The position numbers and the translations under genes were made by a program. From contig OY821741.1 of the NCBI GenBank assembly GCA_963682055.1, positions 21,009,211 through 21,073,210 of the forward strand: a stretch of DNA of 64,000 nucleotides, given 5' to 3'. Shown here one piece after another: positions 28,515 to 40,979 of the stretch. Under the pieces are notes generated by a model. That model searched no databases, had not been told where the DNA came from, and saw only the letters and a list, made by a program, of their open reading frames with translations. Positions within the stretch are counted from its first letter, which is position 1. Each line of letters begins with the position of its first letter. The DNA is from Primula veris (taxonomy: Eukaryota; Streptophyta; Magnoliopsida; Ericales; Primulaceae).

Positions 28515-29715
28515 TAACTAGGTTCTTGTATACTTTGGGACGACGGGAAGATGGGTAACCATTGGACCAAGATCCATTGTATCAATTTTTACAAAACTTT
28601 TTCCAAAAACTCTATCTTTTCTAAAAGCGGGGGGTTGCATTTAGCTTAAGTCATGTAGCTAGAATTTAGTAGTAGTTGATGAAAGGAAAGTTCACATGTG
28701 AGGCAAGTTGGGGACAGTGAGGACGCTTGTTGATCCCGGCTCGCCGAACTAGTGAATAGACCTTTCGTCGGTATGGGTGAAGGAATACCTTAGCGATGTG
28801 GAATTCTAGAGTATGCGAGGACGCTCGGGTGCTTTAGGATAACGTATCGTGATGGGTTATCCCTCGCTCTTTTGTGTTGTTTGTATGCGTGTGTGGATTG
28901 AAATAGTGTGTATGAGGTGTGAGTTCACATGTCTAGTAGTAGCGGTGTATTAAAGTGCGAAAATTGTGAAGTTGATGATTTTACGTAGTGCGTTTCCATA
29001 TTATTAACATGTGTGTTAATGTACATTTTATGCGAATGGATGTTGATCGTAATAAGTTTGTGGACTTAAATGGCTTATTTGTGTAATATATGCCATGTAG
29101 GATTTTACGAGTGTTGAGAAATTTTGCGTTTTTGAATCTTTATTTTCTGCAGAAAAACGATCGGTCGTTTGCCCAAAACGATCGGTCGAAATTTTTCTGT
29201 CCCTCTGGAAGAAATTGCACCAACAACGATCGGTCGTTTGCCCAAAACGATCGGTCGGAATTTTTCTGACTCTCTGGAAGAATTCTTACCAAAAACGATC
29301 GATCGTTTTCCCAAAACGATCGGTCGAAATTTTGCTGATCTCACTGGAAGAATCTTGATCCAAAACGATCGGTCGTTTTGTCCAAAACGATCGGTCGTGT
29401 TCTGGCGATTTTGCTATTTTTCTCGTTATACTTCAAACGCTCATAACTTCTTCGTTTTAACTCCGATTCTGATTCCGCTTGAAGCGTTGGCTTCGTTTTT
29501 CAGTACTCTATCTTTCTGGCGTTTCAGAATTTTCATTTTCTATTTTTGGAAAAGTCAAGGCGTTTTATCGTCGAAATTGAGAATTCGTAAAAATCAGTTT
29601 TTGAACCTTAGAAAGTTTGATTAAGCGATTGATTTGTAAACCGAGCTTTTATCATGTATGATTATACATGTATGAGTAGTAGTATCGAGTAAAACAACTA
29701 AATTGTCGGTTTTAA
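28515..29715 (+). other. Untranslated leader of the Tekay-like element
   Basis: 1.2 kb between the PBS and gag. A long leader is usual in this clade and should carry packaging and dimerisation signals. The main visible structure is the array at 29155-29398. No separate gene is supported. Confidence 0.7.
29155..29398 (+). repeat. Leader array with eight copies of an ACGATCGGTCG motif
   Basis: Four units of about 60-67 bp, each with two copies of AACGATCGGTCG spaced about 20 bp apart and a CTGGAAGAA block between units. Seven motif copies are exact and one reads ACGATCGATCG. The core contains palindromic CGATCG or CGATCGG words. Confidence 0.9.
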
Positions 29716-32700
29716 ATGTATGTAGTAATGGCTATTACTACAAGGACTGGTGGAAGGAGACCAGCTACACGCGGGGGCGCATCACCATCAAGCGGTGCGG
29801 CTACCCGAGGTGGAGCAAATGTAAGAGGAGGAAGAGCTCCAAGGGGACGGGGAACAACTCGAGGAAGAAGGGCTACTAGAGGTCGTGGGGGAAGAGGTAA
29901 CACTAATGCCCTACTACCTGAGCAACCCGAGGCGGAGGTAGAGGTTGAGAATGTTGATGAGGAAGTGAATGTGGAAGAAGAAGAGACCTCTGCACCGGAA
30001 CCGGAAACGGTCAATGCTAATCAAGTGATGACCGACCTTCAGAAGGTGGTGCAAATGATGGTGCAGAATGCACAAGCTGGGAGTTCAAGCAACAATGGAT
30101 TGCTTAACTTCACCCGATTGGGGGCTCCGACTTTCGATGGGTTAGGTGAACCATCCATAGCTGAGGGATGGGTGGATGAAATGGAGAAATATTTATCGGC
30201 TGCGGGAATAGTAAATGGGGAGCAAAGGATGAATATGGCTCAGTTTCACCTAAAGGGTGAAGCACGGAAATGGTGGTTGGGAATTGTGGATACATACGAC
30301 ATAAGCAACTTCGAATGGAATGAGTTCATCGAATTGTTTAACCGACAGTTTCTTCCAGATTCTTATAAGGATGAAATGAGAAGACGTTTCGAGGAGCTGT
30401 ATCAAGGGGGTATGACCGTTCAAGCATACCAACTGAAGTTTACCTCACTCTCGAGGTATGCCCCAGAATCGGTTATAGGGGGTGCAGAAAGATGTAGGAG
30501 ATTCATGAAGGGGTTGAATCCGACCATCTCGCTACAATTGGCATCGGCTCGACATGTCAACTATAGTGAATTGGTAAAATCAGCCCAAGCCGTGGAAGGA
30601 GCTCTACTCCATAACAAGCGTATCTCGGAGAAGTCGAAAGCCGGAAATGCTCCGAGGGAAGATAAAAAGCGAACTTGGGATGTGGCGAATAATTCGCGAT
30701 TTCAACAACCGGGAAGAGGAGAAAGGAGTTTTAACCCACCGCCGACAAACGTCGTGATAAGGGGAGCGTGTTTCCACTGTGGAGACGCGAGCCATCGACA
30801 ATTCGAGTGCCCTAGGGTCCAATGTAGGACTTGCAACCGATTTGGACATACGGCAAGGGTTTGTCCCGGGGGACAAGGAAGAATCGACACCAACCGGCCC
30901 TTTAACCAACCTAGGTTGCCACCACCACCACCAAGAGGACCAGGATTCGTACCACCACATCAATTACCTGGGAACCAAGGGGGAGGGTCTCGAGGTAACT
31001 ACCAAGGAGGGGGAAACCGTGGGAACTATCGAGGAGGCTATCAGGGCCCGGGAAATCGAGGAAATCATGGAGGAAATCGAGGACCGCAAGGAAACCCACC
31101 AATTCAAGCTCGTCTATTTGCCTTGCCACAGTTGCCAAACCAAGGAGATCCGGCAAATGTACAAGGTATGGTTCTTGTGTGCTCATCTTGGGCACATGTT
31201 CTTTTCGATACGGGGGCGTCGCGTTCTTTTATATCTAGAAGTCTAGTTGCGTCTTTGTCATTAGAAATTGGGGTTCTAGAGAACCCGATTGTTGTAGAGA
31301 CTCCTGTTGGGGGTCGAGTTGTGTTGGACCGAGTGTGTCGGTCTTGTGAGATGGTGGTCGCGGACCACGTGTTTATATTTGATTTAATTGTTATAGAGAT
31401 GTCGGGGTTCGACGTGATTCTTGGAATGGACTGGTTGGTTTATTTCAACTCTTTCATCGATTGTGTTCGACGAAAGGTTTTCCTTACAACTTCATCTGGA
31501 GATGAGGTGTTCTTTCAAGGGGAAAGGGACTCTACCCTTTCTTCTATTCCATATTATTCCAAGCGGGTTGTGGGCAACCTGTCTTGTCTTTTGGCTAATC
31601 TCTCGATAGTGGATAACGACGAGGAAGTGGAAAGGTGGCCACGCGTAGTGGACGAATTTCGAGATGTGTTTCCGAAGGATCTACCGGGGTTGCCACCAAA
31701 AAGAGAGTTAGATTTCTCCATCGACCTGGTACCGGGAACGGCACCCGTAGCCATCTCCCCGTACCGTTTGGCTCCAGCAGAGTTGAAAGAGTTAAGTAAG
31801 CAGTTAGAAGAACTGCTAGAGAAGGGGTTTATTAGGCGGAGTACGTCACCGTGGGCGGCACCGGCCTTATTTGTGCAAAAGAAAGATGGATCGATGAGGA
31901 TGTGCATCGACTATCGAAAGCTAAATAGGGTGACTGTTAAGAATAAGTACCCACTGCCTCGAATTGACGATTTGTTTGACCAACTGAAAGGAGCGACGTT
32001 CTTTTCAAAAATCGACTTGCGATCAGGCTATCACCAATTGAGGGTGAAGGATGAGGATATTTCGAAAACGGCCTTTAGGACCCGGTATGGTCACTATGAG
32101 TTTGTGGTCATGCCGTTCGGGTTAACTAATGCGCCGGCAGCATTTATGGAGTTAATGAACCGAATCTTTAAGGAGTATCTCGACAAGTTCGTGGTGGTCT
32201 TCGTCGACGATATTTTGATTTACTCGAGTTCAAGAGAGGAACACGAGGAGCATCTCCGTTTAGCGTTGCTCACGTTGAGGGAGCACCAACTTTACGGAAA
32301 ATTTAGCAAATGTGAGTTTTGGCTAAATGAGGTGAAATTTCTTGGACATGTGATCTCGGAAGAAGGGGTAAAGGTGGATGCAACGAAAATTGAGGCGGTT
32401 TCGAATTGGACACAACCGAAGAATGTGTTCGAGATTCGAAGTTTCTTGGGGTTAGCGGGGTACTATCGACGGTTCGTCAAGGATTTCTCTAAGTTAGCGA
32501 CTCCAATGACTTACCTTACCAAGAAAGGGGTGAAGTTCGTGTGGAGTGAGGCTTGCGAGAAAGCTTTCCTAGAGCTCAAAAAGCGGTTGACTAGTTCTCC
32601 CATACTAGTTATTCCCGAGCAAGGAAAGGGTTATCAAGTGTATTGTGATGCATCGAAAGAAGGCTTAGGTTGCGTCTTGATGCAAGACGGAAAGGTTATC

Positions 32701-34548
32701 GCATATGCTTCGCGACAATTAAAGGTTCACGAAAAGAACTACCCGACTCATGACCTAGAGCTAGCGGCAATAGTTCATGCGTTGAAGATATGGAGACATT
32801 ATCTGTTCGGGGAAAAGTTCGAAGTGTTCTCGGATCACAAGAGCTTAGGGCATATCTTTACCCAACGTGATCTAAATATGCGACAACGACGATGGATGGA
32901 ATATCTGGAACAGTACGACTACGACTTGCACTATCACCCGGGAAAGGCCAATGTAGTGGCGGATGCATTGAGTCGAAAGTCCCATGCGACCTTAGCGCAT
33001 GTGGCGATCGAGGAATGGAGGATGATGGGAAGAGTGAACGAGTTCGACTTGGAGTTGGGACATGTTAATGGGGGGACTTTGTACACAATAGTGGTACAAC
33101 CGGAACTTGCGAGTAGGGTTTTGGAAGCACAAGAAGGGGATGAGAAAGTGGAGAACTTTGAGAAACAGATAAGTTCGAGCGAAGGATTAGAGGGTTGGAC
33201 GAAAGGAATCGATGGAGGGCTACGCTTTAAGGGAAGGACTTATGTAACAGAAAACATGAGGAACGAGGTATTAAAGGAGTTTCACCACTCCCGATTAGCC
33301 GTTCATCCCGGCGGGACGAAAATGTATCACGATGCGAAGAGACAATTTTGGTGGCCCGGAATGAAACAAGATGTAGCATCATATGTTAGCAAGTGCCTAA
33401 CTTGCCAGCAAGTGAAAGCGGAACACCAAAGGCCGGCGGGTATGCTCCAACCTTTACCGGTGGCGGAATGGAAGTGGGAAAGGATAGCAATGGATTTTGT
33501 GACCAACTTACCTAAGTCGGTAGGTGGGAATGACGCTGTGTGGGTTGTGGTCGACCGTTTGACCAAATCCGCACACTTCATTGCAATCAAGATGACGAAT
33601 TCCGTGGAAATATTGGGACGGAAGTATATTAAGGAAATTGTTAGACTTCACGGGGTACCACTTTCGATAGTATCGGATCGAGACGCGAGGTTTGTGTCGA
33701 GGTTCTGGGGTGCATTGCAAAATGCCTTAGGGACCAAGTTGGCAATGAGTACGGCGTTCCATCCCCAAACGGATGGACAATCGGAGCGGACTATCCAAGT
33801 GCTAGAGGATATGTTGCGCGCATGCGTGAATGACTTCAAGGGAGGCTGGGAGAGCCATCTACCCTTAGTGGAGTTTGCGTATAATAATAGCTTTCAAGCT
33901 AGTATTGGCATGGCACCTTTTGAGGCTTTATACGGGCGGCCGTGTAGGTCTCCGGTGTGTTGGACCGAGGTGGGAGAAGCGGAAATGTTAGGACCGCAAT
34001 TGGTTCAAGAAACGACAGAAAAGATTAAGTTAATTCGGCAAAGGCTTGAGACGGCCCGAAGTAGGCAAAAGAGTTATGCGGATAAGAGGAGGAGACCTTT
34101 GGAGTTCGAAAAGGGGGATCAAGTATTTTTGCGAGTTTCGCCCAGAAAGGGGATTATGAGGTTTGGCTCTAAAGGGAAGTTGAGCCCGAGATTTATCGGA
34201 CCATTTGAGATCGTGGACCGAGTTGGAGAAGTTGCTTACCGGTTGGACTTGCCACCAAAGTTGGCGGGGGTTCACCCGGTGTTCCATGTGTCGATGTTGA
34301 AAAAGTATCATCACGACCCTTCACACGTGGTGGACTTTGAAGACATTGAGGTTAGTGCGGATGTGACCTACGAAGTGGGACCTATGAGGATTATCGATGT
34401 GCAAGAGAAGGAACTTCGAGGAAATACTATTAGATTGGTAAAGGTGATTTGGAAACACCACGGGGCCGAGGAGGCAACTTGGGAACGCGAGGATGAGATG
34501 AAGAGGAAATATCCTAATCTCGACTTTTCTTTAGGTACTTTTCTTTAA
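29716..34548 (+). CDS. Tekay-like gag-pol polyprotein, intact
   Basis: 1610 residues. The N-terminus is Arg/Gly-rich (10-60). Gag core is at about 130-300. Two CCHC zinc knuckles lie at 352-365 and 370-383, then a Gly/Asn-rich linker. Protease has DTGAS at 498-502. Reverse transcriptase covers about 670-880 with FVDD at 829-832. RNase H is at about 970-1090 (D978, E1015, D1040). Integrase has H1190, H1197, C1227, C1230 and the triad D1260, D1321, E1357 (35 residues between the last two). A GPF module is at about 1485-1500 and a chromodomain at about 1555-1600, which in chromoviruses steers integration to heterochromatin. All key residues are present with no stops. An ATG 12 nt inside (29728) may be the real start, since related proteins often begin near there. 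Confidence 0.97.
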   Translation: MYVVMAITTRTGGRRPATRGGASPSSGAATRGGANVRGGRAPRGRGTTRGRRATRGRGGRGNTNALLPEQPEAEVEVENVDEEVNVEEEETSAPEPETVNANQVMTDLQKVVQMMVQNAQAGSSSNNGLLNFTRLGAPTFDGLGEPSIAEGWVDEMEKYLSAAGIVNGEQRMNMAQFHLKGEARKWWLGIVDTYDISNFEWNEFIELFNRQFLPDSYKDEMRRRFEELYQGGMTVQAYQLKFTSLSRYAPESVIGGAERCRRFMKGLNPTISLQLASARHVNYSELVKSAQAVEGALLHNKRISEKSKAGNAPREDKKRTWDVANNSRFQQPGRGERSFNPPPTNVVIRGACFHCGDASHRQFECPRVQCRTCNRFGHTARVCPGGQGRIDTNRPFNQPRLPPPPPRGPGFVPPHQLPGNQGGGSRGNYQGGGNRGNYRGGYQGPGNRGNHGGNRGPQGNPPIQARLFALPQLPNQGDPANVQGMVLVCSSWAHVLFDTGASRSFISRSLVASLSLEIGVLENPIVVETPVGGRVVLDRVCRSCEMVVADHVFIFDLIVIEMSGFDVILGMDWLVYFNSFIDCVRRKVFLTTSSGDEVFFQGERDSTLSSIPYYSKRVVGNLSCLLANLSIVDNDEEVERWPRVVDEFRDVFPKDLPGLPPKRELDFSIDLVPGTAPVAISPYRLAPAELKELSKQLEELLEKGFIRRSTSPWAAPALFVQKKDGSMRMCIDYRKLNRVTVKNKYPLPRIDDLFDQLKGATFFSKIDLRSGYHQLRVKDEDISKTAFRTRYGHYEFVVMPFGLTNAPAAFMELMNRIFKEYLDKFVVVFVDDILIYSSSREEHEEHLRLALLTLREHQLYGKFSKCEFWLNEVKFLGHVISEEGVKVDATKIEAVSNWTQPKNVFEIRSFLGLAGYYRRFVKDFSKLATPMTYLTKKGVKFVWSEACEKAFLELKKRLTSSPILVIPEQGKGYQVYCDASKEGLGCVLMQDGKVIAYASRQLKVHEKNYPTHDLELAAIVHALKIWRHYLFGEKFEVFSDHKSLGHIFTQRDLNMRQRRWMEYLEQYDYDLHYHPGKANVVADALSRKSHATLAHVAIEEWRMMGRVNEFDLELGHVNGGTLYTIVVQPELASRVLEAQEGDEKVENFEKQISSSEGLEGWTKGIDGGLRFKGRTYVTENMRNEVLKEFHHSRLAVHPGGTKMYHDAKRQFWWPGMKQDVASYVSKCLTCQQVKAEHQRPAGMLQPLPVAEWKWERIAMDFVTNLPKSVGGNDAVWVVVDRLTKSAHFIAIKMTNSVEILGRKYIKEIVRLHGVPLSIVSDRDARFVSRFWGALQNALGTKLAMSTAFHPQTDGQSERTIQVLEDMLRACVNDFKGGWESHLPLVEFAYNNSFQASIGMAPFEALYGRPCRSPVCWTEVGEAEMLGPQLVQETTEKIKLIRQRLETARSRQKSYADKRRRPLEFEKGDQVFLRVSPRKGIMRFGSKGKLSPRFIGPFEIVDRVGEVAYRLDLPPKLAGVHPVFHVSMLKKYHHDPSHVVDFEDIEVSADVTYEVGPMRIIDVQEKELRGNTIRLVKVIWKHHGAEEATWEREDEMKRKYPNLDFSLGTFL

Positions 34549-35016
34549 ATACATTCTAATTTCGGGACAAAATTTCTTTATCGGGGAAGGGTTGTAACGC
34601 CTAGAGTTTGGAGTTTATTTTTGGTTGTAACGCCTAGAGTTTGGAGTTTATTTTTGGTTGTAACGCCTAGAGTTACGAAGTTGTTGAGTTGTCTTTTATT
34701 ATGTTTGATATTGCATATAGGTGTTTACCTTATTTGAGATTCTTACATGTTGTTCATGTATTGAATTATGGGGTTGTTACGGGTTGTGAACCCTTATGTT
34801 TGATATTGCATATTTACCTTATTTGAGATGCTTATGTGTTGTTCATGTGATGAGTTATGGAGCTGTTACGGGTTGTGAACCCTACGTATTTTATTTTTGA
34901 ATTATCACACGAATTGAGCGTTTACATTCTTATGGTCTTATTGTAATTTTATCATTTCTGGGTATAGTTGTTTAGATAGGAAATTTCGGGACGAAATTCT
35001 TTTAAGGAGGGTTAGC
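34549..35016 (+). other. 3' untranslated region with repeats and a duplicated PPT/LTR-like junction
   Basis: It holds a copy of the motif TTCGGGACAAAATTTCTTT plus GGGGAAGGG followed by TGTAACGCC (34563-34605), which resembles the real junction at 34985-35025 (TTCGGGACGAAATTC, AAGGAGGG, TGTAACATC). TTGTAACGCCTAGAG then recurs three times at a spacing of about 34 bp (34594-34675). Two tandem copies of a unit of about 96 bp starting TTATGTTTGATATTGCAT follow (34698 and 34794). Confidence 0.75.
34999..35016 (+). promoter_or_regulatory. Polypurine tract of the Tekay-like element
   Basis: AAGGAGGG plus a short GTTAGC tail directly precedes the 3' LTR, the expected site of plus-strand priming. Confidence 0.6.
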
Positions 35017-36983
35017 TGTAACATCCCGTATTTTTATAAATGGTTTTATTTATGATTTAATTTATCCAAAAACGTTTTCTTCAAAATTTTACCAAAAACC
35101 GGTCACTCGACTAATTTTTAGCCAAAAACCGAAACTCTTCCGAAAAACTTTATTTTAAAAACCTGTTACTAATTTTACTAATAAAAAGGACCCAATAGAT
35201 TTGTTTCTAAAGATTTGTTATTTTTGAGTAGTAAAACTATATTTTTGGATTAAGCGTTAACTTTTAGAACTTTGGGGACCAAATAGTTCGTTACCTCAAA
35301 CTTTCTCAGAACAGCTTTTTATAACACTTTCCAGCCACTTTTCAGTAGCTAAAAATCAGTAAAAACAAACAGAAGAGAGAAGAAGAGAGAAGAAGAGAGA
35401 GAAAGAGAGAAAAAGAAGAAGAAGAAGAAGAGGAAAAGGAAACCACCGTTAGCGGGCTTATACCGGAAGCATCTCCTCTACGCACTAAGGTAACGGGGGT
35501 TATCCATTGCGGCTAGACGAGGGTGTATGTTAGGTTTTGGTTTTGTGTTTATTATAAATTGGGGGTTTTGCCGTTTATATTAATTGTGTTCTTAAATTGT
35601 TAATTGGGGTTATTTGTTGTGGTTTTAGTTCCATTATTTAAATTGTAGAGGTTGAAGCCTTAGATATATTTATTTCGAATTAGCGAGATTATGGATGGGT
35701 TTGCATGATTTATTAGTTGTTTATGGGATTATATAGTTGTTGATGGTATTGGATAAATTTATGTTGAATAATGGTGAATTGTAGTTTATGCATGCAAGGT
35801 GTTTGTTAAAATGCCCGAATGGAATTTTACGTTATTGGAGTTGTTTGGCTAGTTGCGAATTTAGTACATATGGTTATGTGTTATGTTGTATTACGTTACG
35901 TGACGTATGAGATGGTGTTAATTGATTAGTATAATATTATTGGCCGAGGCCGTATGAGAATGTGTTATTTGCGTGGATTTATATTATTGGCCGAGGCCTT
36001 GTGTTTTAGCTGTAGTGGCAATGGTCTCTGTCTCTCCCTAATTCCGGGGACAGAAGACGGCCGAGGGGATAGGGAATGACTCGTCTTACGGACCGGGGCG
36101 AGTGGCGTGAGAGGTCCCAGTGTGCACTATTTACTTTTATGTTAGCAATGGTCTATGTCTCTCCCTAATTCCGGGGACATATGACGGCCGAAGGGATAGG
36201 GAATGACTCGTCTTACGGACTGGGGCGAGTGGCGTGAGAGGTCCAAGTGCGCACTATAAATCTACTTTTATGTTGCAATGGTCTATGTCTCTCCCTAATT
36301 CCGGGGACATACGACGGCCGAAGGGATAGGGAATGACCTACCTTACGGACCGGGGTAGGTGGCGTGAGAGGTCCATGTATGCTTTAGATGTGTGTTGATG
36401 TTAGTTAATTTATTTAAATTATCGTAGTTGTATAATGTCATTATATTTCTTTTTATTCGTAGATTATCGTAGTTGTATAATGTCATTATATTTCTTTTTA
36501 TTCGTAGATTATCGTAGTTGTAGAATGTCATTATATTTCTTTTTATACGTCGTTTATCGTAGTTGTAGAATTTGTGAGTTCTAGCATTTATGGGATGGAG
36601 TGACGGTATCTGTGGTGCCGTCCCGTCTAGTTATGTGCGTGGGACTCACCGTTACAATTTTTGTCTTTCAGGTACAAATTAGCTTGAGGCGTTGGCTAGG
36701 TGCATTAGCGCGGTATTGCATGGGTTCGGGCTTTTGGTTTCTTTTCATGTATATTTTATTTTGAGGTTGTAGCCTGCGGGCAATTTACATTCGTTTATTT
36801 TATCTCGACTTGTAGCCGCGTTTGGCAAATACTTTTATTTATTGTTTAATTGTTTCTTTAGCTCGCAACTCTTTTCTTTTAAAAAAAAAAAATTTTAAAT
36901 TTTGTACCAACAGGTTTCGTTTTCCTTTTATTTAAAAAAATCATGCCTCGATGTCCGTGTCTTTTGGATTTTGGGGCGTGACA
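35017..36983 (+). repeat. 3' LTR of the Tekay-like element
   Basis: 1967 bp, offset by exactly 8484 from the 5' LTR. I saw no differences on reading, including in the internal arrays. Confidence 0.96.
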
Positions 36984-36988
36984 ATTTA
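36984..36988 (+). repeat. Target-site duplication of the Tekay-like element (right), ATTTA
   Basis: Matches 26528-26532. Confidence 0.95.
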
Positions 36989-38902
36989 ATTCAATTTGCT
37001 ATCATTTGGTTCATATCATTGTAATTCGGTTCAGTTTGTTTGTCATTCGGTTTGATTTGTTTCTGATTTGGTTCATTTTGTATTTATCGGCTTAATATCT
37101 TTGTCATTCAGTTTATCTGGTTTATCATTCGTTTCAATATGAGTATCATTCACTTCAAATTTGATTTAGTTTTTGACTTTTATCTATATATGTCTTGGTT
37201 TTTTTAGTTATTTTTATTTGATTTCATTGTTTATGGATTTATTACTGATGTGTTTTTTATTTTCTTATTCTTTTCCATATTTTTTGAATTAGTATTATTT
37301 TTTTTACTTTTACATTTTGTTTGTTTTTTTTAACCTATATTAATTTTTTTGAAATATTTATATAATGTTTGACTTTTCATATATTTTTTTTTAAATCTTA
37401 CATTTTTTTTTGAAATTTAACGAGAGGCTAGCAAAATGAATACAATAAAAATACTACTTAATAGTAATTAATTTTTGTGGCTAAAAATAAAATTTAACAA
37501 TTGTCACACTTAAAATAAGTGAAGATGACTATTTTGGAGTTCGATGTCCCTCATTCTCATCTCATGAGGTGGCGAGAAGGACATATGCCTTTAATAACTT
37601 CCTGTTTTTGGGACCTCCAATATCTCTCCCTCTCTCCTTCACAACATGTGTGTCTCCTCATAAATAAATACAAATTGATGGGGTACATTAAGATTTTTTA
37701 TATCCTCCCTAGCTTTGTTTGATTGTGAACTTTCAATAATACCAGGGTTTTCACCTTTATATGCTCTCATTTTGTCATACATTTTGTTATATGAACGATT
37801 ATAGTTATAGTGTATACTTTATAGTTTGGCTATTTATTTATTGTTCTAAATTTTTAATGCATATAACAACTTACAAAATTAAATTGTGGTTTATAGTTCA
37901 ACTATTTATTTACATCTCTTCATAAAATTTTACTAAACTGTTAGTAAAATTTAACAATACTTAATTTATCAATAATTTCTAAAAAAACAAGTCTTTTGAT
38001 ATGAGAACATTTACATATAATGATAATATTTATAAATTGGTAAGACACGGACATTTACGACTATTATGTTAAAAACTATTAAATTGCACTTCAACATGGT
38101 TTTTAGTTTTTATGTCAATTTGGCTCGTGCCTTTGGTTCACGGTTTTATTTCTCTATACTAGCATGCAAGAATAAAGCAAAACTCAGCAAACACGAGTTG
38201 TCAATTCGTGTTGATAATCGAGTTTATTGCCGAATACTTAAATAAGAAAATAATAAAAACAATAAATAAAAGATATAAAATTATCCAAGTTTAGAGATAA
38301 ACTAAAGCTTCGTGAAGAATTAGTTTAAGGAGAAAAAGACTCACCAAAGCATTAGGGAACAAGAGAAAAATAAATAAGAACATATAAAAATGTACATAAA
38401 ACAAGTACGAAATACATAACTATCATTTTTAAGATTGATAAATATACCAAATAAAACAATATTTTTGTCCAATCAGACAGAAAAAGAAAAACATGACAAA
38501 TTATGCTCAGTCAAAAGATTGGTTTTTAATTGATCGAATCACCTAATGCAAACAATCAACTTATATACCAATGAGACTTGGAATCAAAGGTGATCGTCTT
38601 TTTTAAGTATTTTAGGAAAATAAATATTGGTTCTGCTTATGAAATCAGTATCCTGCAAAAAAATAGGGTATCATGCGTCAAACTAAACAACATCTTGCTT
38701 TCATAAACCAACATCATAAGGTTGGAATGATTTCAAAATATTGATTTCAAATTCAATTTGGAATAACGACGGTCAAAATCTAGCAAAAGTGAACTTAAAA
38801 GAATTGAATCTACTAGTTGATTTAAAATTAATAATTCAAACGATTAATTTGACCTGTCAAATAACACCTTTTGCATTCACAAAATATAAGGTCAAATATT
38901 AT
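36989..38902. other. AT-rich intergenic DNA
   Basis: No supported gene. The first 170 bp repeat words such as TTCGGTTCA/TTTGGTTCA in a loose, imperfect fashion. The rest is T- and A-rich sequence without recognised ends. Confidence 0.4.
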
Positions 38903-38910
38903 ACTCTTGA
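38903..38910 (+). repeat. 8-bp target-site duplication (left), ACTCTTGA
   Basis: It recurs at 40403-40410 and so flanks the element at 38911-40402. With the preceding T both copies read TACTCTTGA, so a 9-bp duplication is also possible. Confidence 0.85.
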
Positions 38911-40402
38911 TTAGGGGTTAGGGGTGGGTTAGAGTCGGGATTCGATCCGTAAACGTTCAATTTGTATCCCGACCCGATTATTTTTGGAAGTGAAAAAAAA
39001 ATCCCGATTCCGACCCGACAAAAGTCGGGACCCGACTTTTTTGGGACACGAATTTTCAGGATCCCGTAGTGTCGGAATAAGTTTATCCCGAATCTTCCGA
39101 CATATTTTTTTATTTTACGACGACGTCATTTTTTATTAACAATTTTCATTTGAGAAGTCTAAACATGTTATTAACACCAAACATAATAATAATTTAAAAA
39201 TAGCATTCCTTATAAATGAAAAAAAAAATTAACATGTAGTAGAAAAAATAGTGTGAAACTATAAATAATGGAGTAGATAAAAAAATTAATACATTTTTTT
39301 ATCAGATTCTTTTAGTATTTAGTTTTATTCACACAAGAAACAATTATCATACTAATGAGATAAATTATCATTATAATTTTTATAATCGGAAAATAATAAT
39401 CATTTAACTTTCTTGAAAATAACAATATAATTTTTTAGTTTAAGTATATTTTTTATTTTAATAGTTTCATATATTCAACACAACAAATTTATATTATACT
39501 AATGAGAGCGAAACCTCTTATGTTAGAGGAAGTACATACAAATTTCAAGATGCAGCAGTATGAAATCTTTTTCCAACAAGTTTGTCTAAATAAGATGAGA
39601 GTTTTTTTTTTTAGCTTTCTCCTTAATTCGTACTAAACACGTAATTCACTTGATATTGCATACTTTGTACTGGTTTTTTGCACTAAATTAACATGGTTAA
39701 TATTCTTTTTAAGCAAAATTTTTGCTCTTGCACTTGTTGTTTAGATCACTTTGATCACGGCGATGTGTAAAAGATATAAGCATATGAGACATAAGGAGTA
39801 AATAGCAAGTCATTCTAGAATTTTTTTTCCTTTGAAAATTGGAGATTAAAAGTGTTAATTTTGTTTTTTTTTGCCATGTGTTTAGTAAAATAGGTTCATT
39901 AGCACTAGTTGACTTTTGATTGTAGGTCGTAATGCCATCATTTTCCGTTAATGTTTTTTGATCGAAAACGCTATCGTGGGGGCGTGACTAATAAAAGAAT
40001 ATTTTTGTCATTTTATTAATAAAATGGACCGGATATCGAATAAAAAAAATATTATACCTGTATAGTTATAACTAATATATAAAACAAAAATGATTGTATC
40101 TCATATGCTAGAATGCTTATATTGTATGCTAGATATATAAGGTTCGATTCTCATCATTTTCATTTGATATAAATTAATTTATATTTATATTTTTATATAA
40201 AATATAAATTAATTAAAAAATCGTGTCGGGTTGGGACACCCGACGAAATCAAAGTTGTCAACTAATCCCGATCCCGAAATTTGTCGGGTCGGGACAAAAC
40301 CAGACATTTTCGGGTCGGGACTATTCTCGAATCGGAAAATTTCGGATCGGGACACGAGTCGGGTTGGGATTTTGGAATTTTTTCCTAACCTAACCTAACC
40401 CT
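38911..40402. mobile_element. Non-autonomous hAT-like (or MULE-like) DNA transposon, 1.49 kb
   Basis: It starts TTAGGGGTTAGGGGTGGG and ends CCTAACCTAACCTAACCCT. Both end regions (about 150-190 bp) are packed with CGGGTCGGGA-type words in opposite orientation, giving long imperfect terminal inverted repeats. The 8-bp duplication on both sides is characteristic of hAT elements; reading it as 9 bp would favour MULEs. The interior is AT-rich with no long open frame, so it needs a transposase from elsewhere. Confidence 0.8.
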
Positions 40403-40410
40403 ACTCTTGA
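40403..40410 (+). repeat. 8-bp target-site duplication (right), ACTCTTGA
   Basis: Matches 38903-38910. Confidence 0.85.
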
Positions 40411-40979
40411 GGGTATGTCCGATTTGCAAAAAATTGTTTGAGCTCGTGCATAGCAGGACTCTATAAGTCTTTTGTCGGTGCAAAAGTCGACTTCCATATA
40501 TGTAAGAACAACAATTTCATATAACTTGATTAGTTCAATGTTCTCTTGTCATGTTGTTTTGGTTATTAGTAGAAACTTAGTGGACCGGCGAACTGATTTA
40601 TTGCTCCATCAAGTTGGTCCATTTAGCTACTCAAATGTGGAAACCATTGTGTTATATTATCATTTCAAATACCCGGCAAAGGTGTAGAACTTCGGAGATC
40701 GTTGTAATGAACTAGGAATTAGAATAATAGTAGGTATTTTGAGTTACATCCCAAATTTTGTGTATCTCTGGTCAAGAGTTTTGGATTGTATTAGTTACTC
40801 TTGTAATATTAGAATCTACACTGATGTATTGTGGTTATTTGTGAGTTATGTAAAATTATATTTTTTAAGAGAATTATTTCTGAATTATTCCTGAATTATT
40901 CTGTGTGTTTTTATAATCTTTTGAATATTGAATAAAAAAATATAATTATTGATTCCATTATTTATAATATATATTTAAT
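40411..40979. other. Intergenic DNA, nothing recognised
   Basis: A 71-codon open frame at 40472 has no recognisable features and probably is not a gene. Confidence 0.35.

Larger units (their letters stand above)
26533..36983 (+). mobile_element. Tekay/Del-like chromovirus (Ty3/gypsy), intact, 10.45 kb
   Basis: A complete element with LTRs of exactly 1967 bp each that look identical on reading, a perfect 5-bp target duplication, a PBS for initiator tRNA-Met, and one unbroken gag-pol frame of 1610 codons ending in a chromodomain. Chromodomain plus long LTRs and two zinc knuckles point to the Tekay/Del clade. The lack of LTR differences implies a very recent insertion. It may be the youngest element here and could still be competent to move. 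It sits in AT-rich sequence between 26532 and 36984. Confidence 0.96.

Noticed and set aside
29169..29624. 151-codon frame over the leader array of the chromovirus
   Set aside because: Its repeats (PKTIGRNF) follow from the DNA tandem repeat, and it lies in the untranslated leader. It is probably not a gene.
30779..31246. 155-codon frame within the chromovirus gag-pol
   Set aside because: It is a shadow of the real frame in another phase.
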